Positions 1-10,130 of a stretch of DNA of 64,000 bases are shown one piece after another. The stretch is taken from the NCBI RefSeq assembly GCF_029633865.1, contig NC_079219.1, positions 55,222,172-55,286,171 on the forward strand, in the 5' to 3' direction. Position 1 is the first letter of the stretch; every line of letters starts with the position of its first letter. The translations under genes and the position numbers were made by a program. The notes under the pieces were generated by a model. The model searched no databases. It was not told the origin of the DNA and saw nothing but the letters and a program-made list of their open reading frames with translations. The DNA is from Lampris incognitus. Lineage: Eukaryota > Chordata > Actinopteri > Lampriformes > Lampridae.

Positions 1-369
1 CGTGTCTGCTCGTCTTGTCAGTGCTGTGGCTGCGAGGTGGCGAGTCAGGTTCTCCTGGGGAAGTCCTGACAGTACACATCTGCCATGAGCCAGGATACAA
101 ACATCCATGCCTTAGACATCCATCGTCTTACATGCCGTCAGTTTGTCAGACATGAGGGATGTGAGGCCGTGTGGGGCACATTTGGGGAGTCAACCCACAC
201 AGAGACCAGAGGTCTGAGAGGCCTTCTAGGCCGCCGTGTCATCAATCCGGGCGTGTCGTCAGTCACGTCAGCGTTAACGTGTGCGACGCTCAACAACTAT
301 GTGTAGCCAAGGTGTGGCTGTTGTAGGGCGGAATTCATATACGGTGTTCACCTGGTCCCGTACGGGATC

Positions 370-442
370 GGCCTCATAGCTCAGTGGTTAGAGCACTGGT
401 CTTGTAAACCAGGGGTCGCGAGTTCAATTCTCGCTGGGGCCT
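370..442 (+). tRNA. tRNA-Thr (TGT anticodon)
   Basis: A 73-nt sequence folds as a complete cloverleaf. The acceptor GGCCTCA pairs with TGGGGCC plus a discriminator T. The A box lies around TAGCTCAGTGGTTAGAGC, the anticodon loop CTTGTAA carries TGT at 403-405, and the B box is AGTTCAATTCT. The sequence closely matches vertebrate cytosolic tRNA-Thr(UGU) from memory. There is no intron. Unlike the tRNA-like SINE heads elsewhere in this window, all stems pair, so this is likely a functional Pol III gene delivering threonine to ACA codons. No run of T was seen immediately after the 3' end. Confidence 0.93.
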
Positions 443-1321
443 GTGAATACCAACTTTTGAGTGACATTCGCGCGGTGCTCATTTTAAACTGAATGGGAAG
501 AAATTCTCCCATCATCCCACAGGTGTGGCTGCATTGTGCAAGGATAATTGGTTGATTTGGATTCAGAGGGCATAAAACTGAGATCTCCATTAATAAATGT
601 GTATTTTATCCCTTTGGAGAGCGAAGTCAGGCCACTGAGCGGCTTCCTAGCACGGGGAAGTTTATTTGACCAGTTATGTCTCGAGGCTTTACACGGGGAC
701 AAACGGGTAGATAAGGGGGAGAACGGGGGGAAAATGATTGCTGTGTTTTATATAATGGATATTCATTGTATAATCTGATGTGCTTTGCAAACTATAAAAC
801 AAAAACAGGTAGATAAATAGACGGCACTATCCTTAGACCCTCAATTTATTCACACTTTAACTTGAACAGAACATCCTGAAAGTTCCCCAATGCTTCAGCA
901 GTACGTGAAAATGTCTGTATGCATGCTCAATAATCCAGGGGAGAAAATCCGGGGGAGTCAAAGAGGCCATCCATGTGAAGAGGGATCCAGCTTCCCTGAT
1001 CCGAAGGGGGCGGGGGGGCTAAGAGTACATCTGTCGCCATCTTACAATGCAGTGATTGCAAACATTCCCAGATCCCCTGTGAATAGCACACGTGGCCGTT
1101 GTAACTCTAGTTAATGGTCACGTCCATGTTTGCATATGAAGCTGATCACTGTTTTCGGTCGTTATGCAGCTGTGTTGTTTATAAGGGTGGGGGTAGCTGC
1201 AGTCAGGTGAGACTGAAGAGGTCACTTAGATGATGATGAAACACATCTGTCAATAAACGCTGCGTCCGGATGAGCTGATTCAACCTTCTTCGGCTGTGAG
1301 TGGCTGTTGCAGCTGGAAAAG

Positions 1322-1324
<3 letters not shown>
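443..1324. other. intergenic, no gene seen
   Basis: No coding exon was recognised. About 918-960 and 1211-1305 resemble the two flanks of the inverted-repeat element found at 30880-31035 (shared words CTCAATAATCCAG and GATTCAACCTTCTT), so an old broken copy of that repeat probably lies here. Confidence 0.4.

Positions 1325-1357
<33 letters not shown>
1325..1357. repeat. (TA)n microsatellite
   Basis: Uninterrupted TA dinucleotide tract just downstream of the INO80C 3' end. Confidence 0.95.
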
Positions 1358-1360
<3 letters not shown>

Positions 1361-1365
1361 ATCCA

Positions 1366-1371
1366 TTTATT
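1366..1371 (-). terminator. candidate INO80C poly(A) signal
   Basis: AATAAA is read on the minus strand about 315 bases after the INO80C stop codon, followed by AT-rich DNA and the TA tract. It is the nearest canonical hexamer seen downstream of the gene. Inference only. Confidence 0.35.
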
Positions 1372-1685
1372 TGAATAAATTCATAGTAATAGAAAATCTC
1401 AATCGGGGCTGAGATACCAAAAAATACTAAATTCATTTGCTTATCTTTGAGACCACTTTTCAGTCAAGTTTTGCCTGGTACGGTGGTCCATTTTCCATCA
1501 GTGCAGCCGCGTTGTGGTGGCCAGCCTGCGGGCTCCTGCAGCATACCTTTTCTGTTTACACAGCTTATTGTCTCTCCGTCTCTGCCTCCTGTGTCTCTCT
1601 GCCAGGTATGAGGGCTTCCAGCACTGAATGAAGTGTGCGTTTGGCACGGTGAGGCCGTAACAGTTTATAAGGCCTCACTGGCGTA

Positions 1686-4286
1686 TCAAGGGACGATGCA
1701 GGTAGCCTTTCGGAGTGCGAGGTAGCCAGTGACGACATCAGACGAGAGGAAGCGGATGTAGGAGAACTCCTGAGAGGAGGCGAAGCGTAGCTTGGTCTTG
1801 GGGTCGGTGTAGTTTGCCTGGAGAGAGACACAGGATGTGTTTAAGTTTGTGTATTTAGCAAGAAATGATAAACGTTCCAGCTCAAGGTTAACTTTCCTAA
1901 TGTTTTTTTTTCCTCTTTAAATCAGTGGGTAAGGGTGTTTGTTGTACAAAGTGTGCTTGTTCGATATAGTTACTCACAGGAAGTCCAGAGATATCAGAGT
2001 ATTTCTTGGCAGGCTTCAAGGAGGGAGGCGCATCAATGTTGTAGTCTATGAACACAGAGGGGAATTACACCGTAAGGATGTAGCATTATATAAGGCTGAA
2101 TCATTTTTGTCGGCCTGGCATCACTTCACACTCAGACATTAATAATAACACAAACCAGTGAGATTGTTTCAAATAGAAATAAGTAAAATGTGTTATTTGT
2201 TAATTTGGAAGGTGACAGTGTTACAATGAAATGTACTTTTTTATGTATTTATATACAAGCAAACAAATTTAAGTACATGTGAAAGGGGGGGTCACAGTGA
2301 GCCCATCATGACAAGTGTCTGGTAACAGTAGTTTGCATGTTGACCTACTTCCCTGACTGGTCTATTCAATATAATATATATCATATATAATGGTCTTATT
2401 CAATAGTGACTTGAGCATTTTTTATTTTGGTCACTGTAATTAAAATACTTTGCCTGTCAGCTGACTTTCTTTGCCAATAAAACAACAACATTTGACAAAT
2501 CGATCACTGATTTTAACACAAAAATACCCAAACCTATGAAATGTACTGGAAAAACCCAACCGGCCCCAAGCAAGACAAACAAAAAGTCAAGAAAAGCAAG
2601 ACACACAAAAACTCACAGTTGGGATCATCGACCTTCCAGGGTAAAGTCCGCTCCAAAGCCAGAATCTGTTTGAGATTCTTCCAGGTCCGGTTCTTTTTGC
2701 CTGCCGCTGCGCCGCCAATCCCAGAATGCTACAGCGATTGACCGAGGAAGAGAAAGGTTCAAAGTTTAAGCAAATAGCACTCAGTTGTGGACAGCCTTCA
2801 GCTGACAGCAGGGGCTGATGATGACAATGTGCCACTCACGCATGCAGACACACTCACCATAAAACTGGGATCTTTGAAGGGCGGGGGCTTAGAAGTGGTG
2901 TCTGGCATGGCTGGGGCGTTGTCTGCTGTTCCCACTGGCTTCATCTCAGCCACTGCCTCAACTGCCACCACCTGAGGAAATGTGAGAGAAAATTACTCCA
3001 CACTTCTCAAAAAACAATCACTTTTTTTTTTGTCTGACACGCACAAAGCTTGTGTAAGTTTTCAATGCCAACAATATATGGAAGAAGAACTGATTAAAAT
3101 TGACCAGCAATATTCTCCATGTAGCTCTCAATATATATGGCACTGTGCTTGCACAAAGTGTGTCGATACTCAGTAATGTGGTCAGACCTAAAGCCATATT
3201 GAAGCCTGTAGTGCCAAATTTTGTATCCCCTGTAGAATATGTATCCCTAGCAGTAAATTAAGGTGGACTTCGGTTACTGCATTTATACAGCGCTCCCCCG
3301 ACCCTCACCCCCAAAGCACTTTACAATGAACGCCTCACATATTTCCCACGCACACACAAACTGATGGCGGCGTCAACCATGTGAGGTAACAACCAGCTCA
3401 TCGGCAACAGCTGAGGGTTTGGTGTGTTGCTCAGGGACACCTTGACATTTTGGTCAGGAGGAAACAAGTATCGAACCCGCAACCCCGCAGTTACCAAAGC
3501 CACCTTCACATTCTCATGGAAAGCTGCATGGAAATCTTGACCATGTGCAGATGTGCTACCTGTGTTTGTGTTGTGTTTGCTTTGTGCAGATGTGCTACCT
3601 GGGTTTGTGTTGTGTTTGCTATGTGCAGGTGTGCTACCTGTGTTTGTGTTGTGTTCGCTTTGTGCAGATGTGCTACCTGTTTGTGTTGTGTTCGCTTTGT
3701 GCAGACGTGCTACCTGTGTTTGTGTTGTGTTTGCTTTGTGCAGATGTGCTACCTGTGTTTGTGTTGTGTTTGCTATGTGCATGTGTGCTACCTGTGTTTT
3801 GTGTTGTATTTGCTATGTGCTACCTGTGTTTGTGTTGTGTTCGCTTTGTGCAGATGTGCTACCTGTGTTTACTATGTACGTGTGCTACCTGTGTTTGTGT
3901 TGTTTGCTATGTGCAGATGTGCTACCTGTGTTTGTGTTGTGTTCGCTATGTGCAGCTGTGCTACCTGGGTTTGTGTTGTGTTCGCTATGTGCTACCTGTG
4001 TTTGTGTTGCGTTTGCTATGTGCAGATGTGCTACCTGGGTTTGTGTTGTGTTTGCTATGTGCATGTGTGCTACCTGGGTTTGTGTTGTGTTTGCTGGGAA
4101 CTGGCCCTTCTTCTTTTTGCTGCTGTTGCCGCTGGTTTGCTGTGAGAGGCAGCTCGTTGCCGGGCTACCGGGACGTTTCTTGAGCCGCAGCGCAGCTGAG
4201 CTAGCGGCCGCTAGCTGTGTTCTCCCGGCCGCCGTCACACAACCTGCTTTAACGCTCGAAACGTTTGTCGGAATCTGAGTTGCCAT
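1686..4286 (-). CDS. ino80c: INO80 complex subunit C (Ies6 homologue), five exons
   Basis: INO80C is a small nuclear subunit of the INO80 ATP-dependent chromatin remodeller. Coding exons on the minus strand are 4286-4074, 2971-2858, 2728-2617, 2045-1978 and 1817-1686, joined at GT-AG sites with intron phases 0, 0, 1 and 0. They give 212 residues; the human protein is about 192. The N-terminus begins MATQIPTNVSS and holds a lysine-rich stretch (SSKKKK). The middle has KPPPFKDPSF and GKKNRTWKNLKQIL, a hallmark of the family. The C-terminus is a YL1-C domain (KKYSDISGLP, ANYTDPKTKLRF, SSDVVTGYLALRKAT) ending CIVP-stop. The start ATG at 4286 gives the expected MATQ/MAAQ-like N-terminus; an upstream in-frame ATG exists but is not family-like. 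Exon 1 ends in copy one of a minisatellite, adding the residues ANTTQTQ. The gene points away from GALNT1, the same neighbour as in other vertebrates. Confidence 0.93.
3255..3505 (-). mobile_element. tRNA-derived SINE in INO80C intron 1
   Basis: Read on the minus strand it has a B-box-like GCGGGTTCGATAC, then AAGGTGTCCCTGAGCAACAC, and a tail with GCGCTGTATAAATGCAGT. This head/body/tail layout is a common fish SINE. It lies wholly within the first INO80C intron, in the gene's orientation. Confidence 0.6.
3543..4093. repeat. 39-bp minisatellite built on the INO80C exon 1 splice donor
   Basis: About 15 copies of a 39-bp unit, some shortened to about 26-32 bp, each with GCTACCTG on the plus strand (first near 3554, last near 4069). 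Read on the minus strand, each unit carries seven codons like the end of exon 1 (ANTTQTQ), then CAG|GTAGCA, a good 5' splice site, then 18 bases of intron. The copy next to exon 1 supplies the donor used in the gene model (4074/4073). Because 39 is a multiple of three, full-length units keep the reading frame; the shorter units shift it. Confidence 0.9.
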
Positions 4287-4640
4287 TTGTTGTAAATGTG
4301 TTGGGGGAAAGTTCACAAATACCGCCTCCAACTATGAAAGCTTGATTCTTTTAACTACTGAACAGCGTAGAAGTTTGGTAACTCCACTGTCCGCAGGACT
4401 TGCGCTTTCTCATCGTTCTTCTTTTCCTGCTTCTTCCTCTTCTGTTTCTTCTGCGTCTCCTTAGTTGCAGTACCGCCACCTGCTGTTCGGGAAGGCGACT
4501 AACCGAAACGACACCCTGAAAAACCGTTTCTCCTCGGTGCTCGGGCCCTAAACAAACGCGAGTATGTATAATTTCCCTCATTTTTTTTCTCTCTTTAACA
4601 TATGTCCAATATTTTAATGATAAACTGAGTTTCACAATCT
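4287..4640. promoter_or_regulatory. upstream region of INO80C
   Basis: Sequence immediately 5' of the INO80C start codon, with a pyrimidine tract around 4410-4455 and no transposon that I recognise. It must contain the INO80C 5' UTR and core promoter; no TATA box was seen. A donor-like GTATGT follows GCGA at about 4563 on the plus strand, so a divergent transcript is possible. Confidence 0.35.
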
Positions 4641-4672
4641 GTACATTTTAGACACTTTTCTTTCTTTACAAG

Positions 4673-4828
4673 ACATTCCGCAGTTGTCAGTATGTGGCCT
4701 CCTCCACTTTCTCTGTGAGTAATGCACAGCAGTTACACGGGGTTTGGGGCCTTTCTGAGAACCAGGCTAGTCGACAAAGCTTCTCCTCCGTCCGGCTATG
4801 TGCAGCTACTTCAGCTAGCCTTAATGAG
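4673..4828 (+). other. exon-like open segment, unidentified
   Basis: A 156-base segment lies between a pyrimidine-rich acceptor (TTTCTTTACAAG) and a GAG|GTAGGC donor. It is open in one frame (52 codons, phase 0 at both sides), with residues such as QSFSSVRLCAATSASLNE. I do not recognise the protein and there is no ATG in this frame, so it may be chance. If real it belongs to a gene running head-to-head with INO80C. Confidence 0.2.
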
Positions 4829-4829
4829 G

Positions 4830-5422
4830 TAGGCCACAGTGTGAGAAAAGCACAACTTGGTAAGGAGCAAAATCCATGTGATGAGTGTTTAGCGAGGATT
4901 ATCAATCCTGACAATGCCCATGGTGTAGATGTATAATGTTATATTGTTTGTGTAATCCACAAAAATATTGATGTGGCCAATACAGCGAACCCTAACAGTT
5001 GGCGGGGACCATACCCTACTGTTTCCAGAGACATCTTTGCCCGTCAGGTGCTCACTAAATGGTCTTTCATCAAGAATATTGCATTTGTGCAAATGTATTC
5101 AGTTGGAGTCTAAATAAAGAGTAAATGTAGGCAGGTGATCTGATGCGAATGCTTACATGCAAAAGCATGAACTGTGTAACATGCACAAAAGGTACTTCTC
5201 GTGCCATGTATTTCTGTTCTACAATAATTCCTCTGCTATATAATTCATGAAACACTGGTAGAAGATGCTCCGGTTGTAGTCACTGAACAGAAGGCAAACA
5301 ACCCACATTACATGCTCTCAAACCCAAACAACATAGATCCTAAGTGAAAATGAAACGCGCACACACAAGCGTTTATATGTGCGAGTAGTCACGTTCGCTT
5401 TTAGTGGATATAATAATAAACA
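4830..5422. other. intergenic, nothing recognised
   Basis: No exon, RNA gene or repeat family was recognised in this stretch. Confidence 0.4.
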
Positions 5423-5570
5423 GAGGTGGAAAGTAATGAATTACAACTACTCTCGTTACAGTACTTGAGTATAAAATAATCACAGTGCTTTTCCTTTGAG
5501 TTAGTTCATAGTAAAATATTCTACTTTGCTATTTTCATTTTAACAATCATTACAGAGTAAAAAAAAAAGT
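5423..5570 (+). repeat. relic of a dispersed fish repeat (MITE-like)
   Basis: Begins CAGAGGTGGAAAGTAATGAA and continues with TTACAACTACTCTCGTTACAG, wording typical of a non-autonomous DNA transposon common in fish. Only one end is recognisable. The following 5571-6180 holds nothing that I recognise. Confidence 0.35.
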
Positions 5571-6176
5571 GACATAAATGCTACCAATGGCTTTATGAAG
5601 AATTTTGTTTAATAAGTCTTAAGTGTTAGCGATACTGGATGTTTTGGGAGATCTACATTGCCAAAATAAATGCGGTCTTTTCATACTGTGTGTTTGTCCA
5701 GGTTGTGTCCGGTGATACAGGCTGGGCCAACTAAAGAATAGTTCCCTATTTTCAGAGCTGAAGTTGTTTGTGGACATGATGAGGGGGAAAGTAACTCAAC
5801 AATTTTACTTGATTTGAACTGTCAAAGAAGAGCAAGATTTTCAGTTTTAGGTGAATTCAAGACGCTCTGCTCTCTGCAGCCTGTGTCCAGGATGTGGAAC
5901 GTCTGCGAGGTGACGAGGCGCTAGAGGGCGCTGCTGCCCTCCGTGGTGGAGAACAGGCAGAGGGGCTGAAGTTGGGACGATCACCGAGTTCAGGTTGAAA
6001 ACACTTTCTAGTGATGGGCCGGATGGTCTCCTCTCTTTATAATATTTCCTCCCCAGTATTTACACAGACAGGGCTTTAACGCAGACGTGTTCTATCGTAC
6101 AGGAAGTTTCCCTCGTATTTCTGGACCGTAACAAAGACGAAAATATTCCACAGAAGATGTCTGCAAATAACAGAAT

Positions 6177-6181
<5 letters not shown>

Positions 6182-6213
<32 letters not shown>
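6182..6213. repeat. (TG)n microsatellite
   Basis: Pure GT tract next to the Gypsy LTR end. Confidence 0.95.
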
Positions 6214-6215
<2 letters not shown>

Positions 6216-6252
6216 ACCCCTATTTTCAACTTTTTTTCCTGTATAGTAGTAT

Positions 6253-6949
6253 TGTGGCGAGCTGATGTGGCAGAATGGAGAAATAGAGATCTCTTATTCG
6301 CCGCTGTTGTGTCCCGCACACCGCACGACCCCAGGAGTGCTCCTTTATTCTGCCCCTCCTCTATAGTTGCCGAACAATGGCTTCCCGCAAAGAGATCATC
6401 ATCGAACTTACAAAAATAACGGTCCTGGTCCTACTGTCAGTAAAATGGTCGTCTACCCAGTCCGAGTCGAGCATCCGAACAACACTAATCAGAACATGAA
6501 CATATCATTTAAACACATAAGTTAGCGCAGTCGCCTCACAGCAAGAAGGTCCTGGGTTCGAGCCCCGGGGTAGTCCAACCTTGGGGGTCGTCCTCTGTGT
6601 GGAGTTTGCATGTTCTCCCCGTGTCTGCGTGGGTTTCCTCCAGGTGCTCCGGTTTACCCCCACAGTCCAAAGACATGCAGGTCAGGTGAATCGGCTGTAC
6701 TAAATTGTCCCTAGGTGTGAATGTGTGTCGGCCCTGTGATGGTCTGGCGGCCTGTCCGGGGTGTCTCCTCGCCTGCCGCCCAATGACTGCTGGGATAGGC
6801 TCCAGCATCCCCACGACCCTGAGAGCAGGATAAGTGGTTTGGATAATGGATGAATGGATGGATGGACGTTTTAACAGTCCCATAATCCCTCGCGCTACCC
6901 CAGCGCATAGCCGTCATCAGTCCAGTGACTGTCTTCCCCATTCACTACA
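6253..6949 (-). repeat. Gypsy LTR (downstream copy) with a V-SINE inside
   Basis: On the minus strand it starts TGTAGTGAATGGGG and ends CTCGCCACA, the TG...CA ends of an LTR, and holds AATAAAG. Without the SINE it is about 350 bp. The upstream copy at 8465-8846 gives an uninterrupted version for comparison. Confidence 0.75.
6521..6865 (+). mobile_element. V-SINE inside the Gypsy LTR
   Basis: tRNA-like head (TTAGCGCAGTCGCCTCACAG, B box GGGTTCGAGCCCC), conserved central domain (CATGTTCTCCCCGTGTCTGC), a short TG tract, and a LINE-type tail ending GGATAATGGATGAATGGATG. The homologous LTR at 8465-8846 lacks it, so the SINE came later. Confidence 0.85.
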
Positions 6950-6951
6950 TA

Positions 6952-7790
6952 GCCCCACCTGAGGGGTCAGTTGTCCTCGATGACCCCATCACCCAAGACA
7001 GTCTCTCAAATGTCCAGGGGGCTGTCGCTGGTGAACAGGCTGCTTAGGACTCACAGGAAGCGCAACTGGAGGAGAAGCACACTGGTCGGCGCATGGGGTG
7101 CTACTGTCACCCCTGGCCCCAACAACAGGAGGAGCAAGGGGGCAGTATGGCGAGAGTCTGTCCTGGTGCAGCACCACCATGTGCCCCTGGCCGGGCATGC
7201 GCACCCGGTACACCACTTCAGACAGCCGGTCCATGACCTCGACGAGCCCCTGCCAGTGGCTGCGAAGCTTGGGGGAAATCCCTTTTTGCAAACAGGACAA
7301 TACACCCATACCTTGTCCCCTCGCACAAAGTCCTGCCCAAGGCAGCGGGTGTCATATGCCCGCTTCTGCCATACCCTGGAGTTGGTGGGTGTAGTCGTGG
7401 ACCATTTGCAGGCGATTCCTCAGTCTCAAGAGGTAGTCCATCTCAGGCTCAGGTGGGGTCCCAAACACCAAGCCCACTGATGTCCGGAGTTCAATCAATC
7501 AATCAAGTTGTATTCTGCCCAAACATGAGGGCAGAGGACGTGCACTGGCTGGACTCCTAAACAGCAGTCCGGTAGGACCAAGGACAGATGGCGGTCCCAG
7601 TCCTGCTGATGTTGGCTGGTGAGGTTAGCAAGTTGAGTGGCCAGAGTACGATTGAACCGCTCCACCAGCCCGTCACTTTGAGGATGGAGCAGTGCCGTCC
7701 TCGTCTTCTTCACCCCCAGCCGCTGGCAGTCCTCCTTGAAGACCTGGGACTCGAAGTTCCGCTCCTGGAGTCAAGACGCTCTGCTGAGGT
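6952..7790 (-). mobile_element. Gypsy integrase remnant
   Basis: The minus strand encodes the late integrase core and C-terminal region typical of fish Gypsy elements, for example HPQSDGLVERFNRTLATQLA followed by QQDWDRHLSLVL, and nearer the LTR GLVEVMDRLSEVVYRVRMPG. No gag, protease or complete reverse transcriptase was found. The coding part is broken. Confidence 0.85.
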
Positions 7791-7964
7791 GTGGAGAGGT
7801 TTGTGCCCAAAAAAGGATAAATTACACATTTTAAATTGGACATGGGGCAGCAGTTGTGAAAGAAACCTTCATAAAGCGTCAATCACCTAATTTCCCAGTC
7901 AATGAAAAAAAAACCCGTTAGCCGTGTGTACTTGCAGCACCTACACACACAAAAAAAGTACCGT

Positions 7965-8460
7965 GATGACTGTCCAAAGTAGTGGAAGTTTGGAGGGGAC
8001 GCCATCTTTGGTCCCAGCTCTTCACGTACTGACTGTCTTTTCAGCAACATTTCACGCCGGCGATGAAGGCTCCGGATGGTACCATGGAGGAGCTGCACAG
8101 CCTGGACCACCGGAGACAGGAGCTGCTGGAGGCTCGCTTCATGGGCGGAGTCGGTGGCAGTACTGGGGGCAGCACCGGCAGCGGGGGAACTAAAGGGCTG
8201 ACAAACAATGAACGTTCAAATCACAGTTTTGGAAGCCTGAGGGCCCCCCCCCCCCAACGTTAGGGAGTCAGAGGGGTCCGATTTTAAGAGAGGGAACTCT
8301 CCTGCTTATTCGACCCCAGAGAAGAAACAGTCAGAACCATCCAGAGGCCGAAAGAGGAAGACCAGTCAGAGAGCAGCCAAGGAAAAACAATCACGAGAGG
8401 AGCCAAAATCAGTGATTATTTTGACTTCCAGGGAGGAAATGGGTCCAGTCCCGAGGACCC
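7965..8460 (+). pseudogene. tlk1: TLK1 (Tousled-like kinase 1) processed pseudogene, 5' part
   Basis: The plus strand carries, in order, the known N-terminal stretches of TLK1: MTVQSSGSLEGTPS (7965), MEELHSLDHRRQELLEARF (from about 8082), TNNERSNHSFGSL, STPEKKQSEPSRGRKRK and KISDYFDFQGGNGSSP (to about 8453). In vertebrate TLK genes these stretches come from several exons; here they are contiguous with no introns, which indicates a reverse-transcribed copy. Frameshifts separate the blocks near 8007, in the C run near 8250 and near 8388, and the kinase domain is absent, so no functional kinase is encoded. TLK1 is a nuclear Ser/Thr kinase acting on ASF1 in chromatin assembly. The copy lies antisense within a Gypsy element. 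Confidence 0.85.
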
Positions 8461-8464
8461 TCCG

Positions 8465-8846
8465 GCGTGGAGAGATAGATTCCTTATCCGCAGCTCTCAG
8501 GAATGGAGAGTCAAGGATGCGTTTAAGAATGGCAATTCCTGCGTCCCGCGCACACCGCACGACCCCAGAAGTGCTTTTTTATTCTGGCCCCCCCCCCTCG
8601 TACAATGGCTTCCCGATAGGTCATCGTCGATCTTATAAATAGTCATGGTCCTGCAGTCAGTCAGTCAGTAAAATGGTCGTCTACCCAGTCCGAGTCAAAC
8701 ATCCCGGCAACACTAATCAGAACATGAACACATCACTTAAACGCATACGTCAGCACGGAGGTTTAGCAGTCCCATAACCCCTTGCACCCCCCCCCCCCAG
8801 CGCAAAGCCGTCATCAGCCCAGCGACCGTCTTCCCCGTTCGCTACA
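8465..8846 (-). repeat. Gypsy LTR (upstream copy)
   Basis: Shares long blocks with 6253-6949 (GGTCGTCTACCCAGTCCGAG, CACTAATCAGAACATGAACA) in the same orientation, and begins TGTAGCGAACGGGGAAGAC on the minus strand at 8846. Its inner edge meets the TLK1 retrocopy. It is an old, partial copy. Confidence 0.7.
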
Positions 8847-8985
8847 ATGTAGTGTGAACTACTAATAAGACACGTTAGTCCCCTAGCTAACGGGTCTGAC
8901 CCTTCAGCCGAGCGGTTAGTGATGTCGCCTTGTGGTGCAGTACACCCCGTATCGAATCCCGCACCGGGCAAGAAAATAACCGGTT
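8847..8985 (+). mobile_element. relic of the tRNA-like LTR (TRIM-like) family
   Basis: Resembles the LTR at 35804-35954: an opening TGTAGTGTGAACTAC, then TAGCTAACGGGTCTGACCC, then a tRNA-like segment (GCCGAGCGGTTAGTGATGTC, B-box-like TATCGAATCCC). An old, broken copy, possibly a solo LTR. Confidence 0.4.
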
Positions 8986-9168
8986 CCAGTATCTCCGTAC
9001 CCTTCCTCAAGGAAAAAAGTACTATTGCTCACACTTTCATCACGCAGGGGGATTTGTTTGAGGTCTGCGAGCATCTGCTGTGCCTGTTTTGCATCACGGC
9101 TATTTACGCATTCTGCCGAGGTCCGTCAGCTCACGTGGGGGAAGTTGGGCCGGTTCATCCGGACCAAT

Positions 9169-9614
9169 GCCCCGTTTCCACCACGCGGTACCGGCTCAAC
9201 GCAACTCCGCTCCACTCGCTTCTGTGCCGTTTTCCGCCACCGTAACGGTACCTACTAGATTTTCGGCTCTCCGTTTTTTTTTTTTTGTTTCTTCAATTTC
9301 AAAATGCACTTAAGATAACTCCGCTCCGGTATTTAAAACGATATGCCGTGCGCACATTGATGACGCGTGACGCAAAGTGACGCAATGCGCACATCGATGA
9401 CGTGTGACGCCAACTGACGCAGTGACGCGTTTCTCTGACCAATCGGAGGTCCGCAATGATTTTGGTACCCGCTCCGTTTTTTATCTTTTGAACCCTCGAC
9501 GAAGGCGGTAGCAGGAAAGCGGTCACAGCTACCAAAATGCCGGGACTTTCCAGTAGTGGAAAACGAAAAAAGGGCGAGTCGAGCTGAGCCGGTAGCACGT
9601 AGTGGAAAAGGGGC
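9169..9614. mobile_element. non-autonomous DNA transposon (MITE) with about 50-bp inverted ends
   Basis: The left end GCCCCGTTTCCACCACGCGG and the right end, reverse-complemented GCCCCTTTTCCACTACGTGC, continue in parallel through CTACCGGCTCAGC and CTCGC. No protein is encoded. The interior contains a near-duplicated block around GCGCACATTGATGACGCGTG. Such elements are common in fish; the superfamily was not determined. Confidence 0.7.
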
Positions 9615-9868
9615 TAAAAGTGACACCTTTACTCTAACCTGGCCTGCAGGTATCCCCACCCTTATGAACACACAGCATACACAGTGGTTATGCAACTCGC
9701 TTTGATTTAATTACTCAAGACACGTGGGGTGACGTCTTTTTTTGGGGGGGGGGGGTGAGGTGAACTATGTTACCCTGACGCAAACATAGTTTATTACACA
9801 TCTCGTGATCTCGGAGTCCAGCTGCCGTGCAAGGTAAGACATTTACCTCAGCAAGCAATAATTGAAAT

Positions 9869-9936
9869 GCACACACACACACACACTCACACACTCACAC
9901 ACACACACACACTCAAACACACACTCAGACTCACAC
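9869..9936. repeat. (AC)n microsatellite, interrupted
   Basis: AC tract with ACTC interruptions. The rest of 9615-10128 holds nothing that I recognise. Confidence 0.9.
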
Positions 9937-10130
9937 AACGGTGGGGTTTCACGACATTGCGGTTACACTACATAGTGTCAGTTCCTGTCACAAGTTGTAT
10001 TGTGAACTCTCAGAATAGTTGTTGGTGTAATTTCCTTGCTCGTTCTTTCCAGCGCGATACTGCAATTGCATCTGACTTAATCATTTTTGGTGGTTTCCAT
10101 GGTAATCAGTATACTTACATCCCAAGGGTA

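Larger units (their letters stand above)
6253..8846 (-). mobile_element. broken Gypsy-type LTR retrotransposon with nested insertions
   Basis: Two related LTR copies (6253-6949 and about 8465-8846), in the same minus orientation, flank a partial pol region encoding the C-terminal part of a Gypsy-type integrase. The element is clearly a fossil. It has lost most of its genes, has several breaks, and contains a V-SINE in one LTR and a TLK1 retrocopy between the integrase part and the other LTR. The LTRs differ at many sites, so the insertion is not recent. No matching target duplication was found. Confidence 0.8.

Noticed and set aside
3450-4278. Long cysteine-rich open frames on the plus strand (up to 241 codons)
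   Set aside because: They are translations of the minisatellite in all three frames; the real gene is INO80C on the other strand.
6711-7480. Several 70-170-codon frames on both strands
   Set aside because: Shadows of the V-SINE and of the Gypsy integrase.
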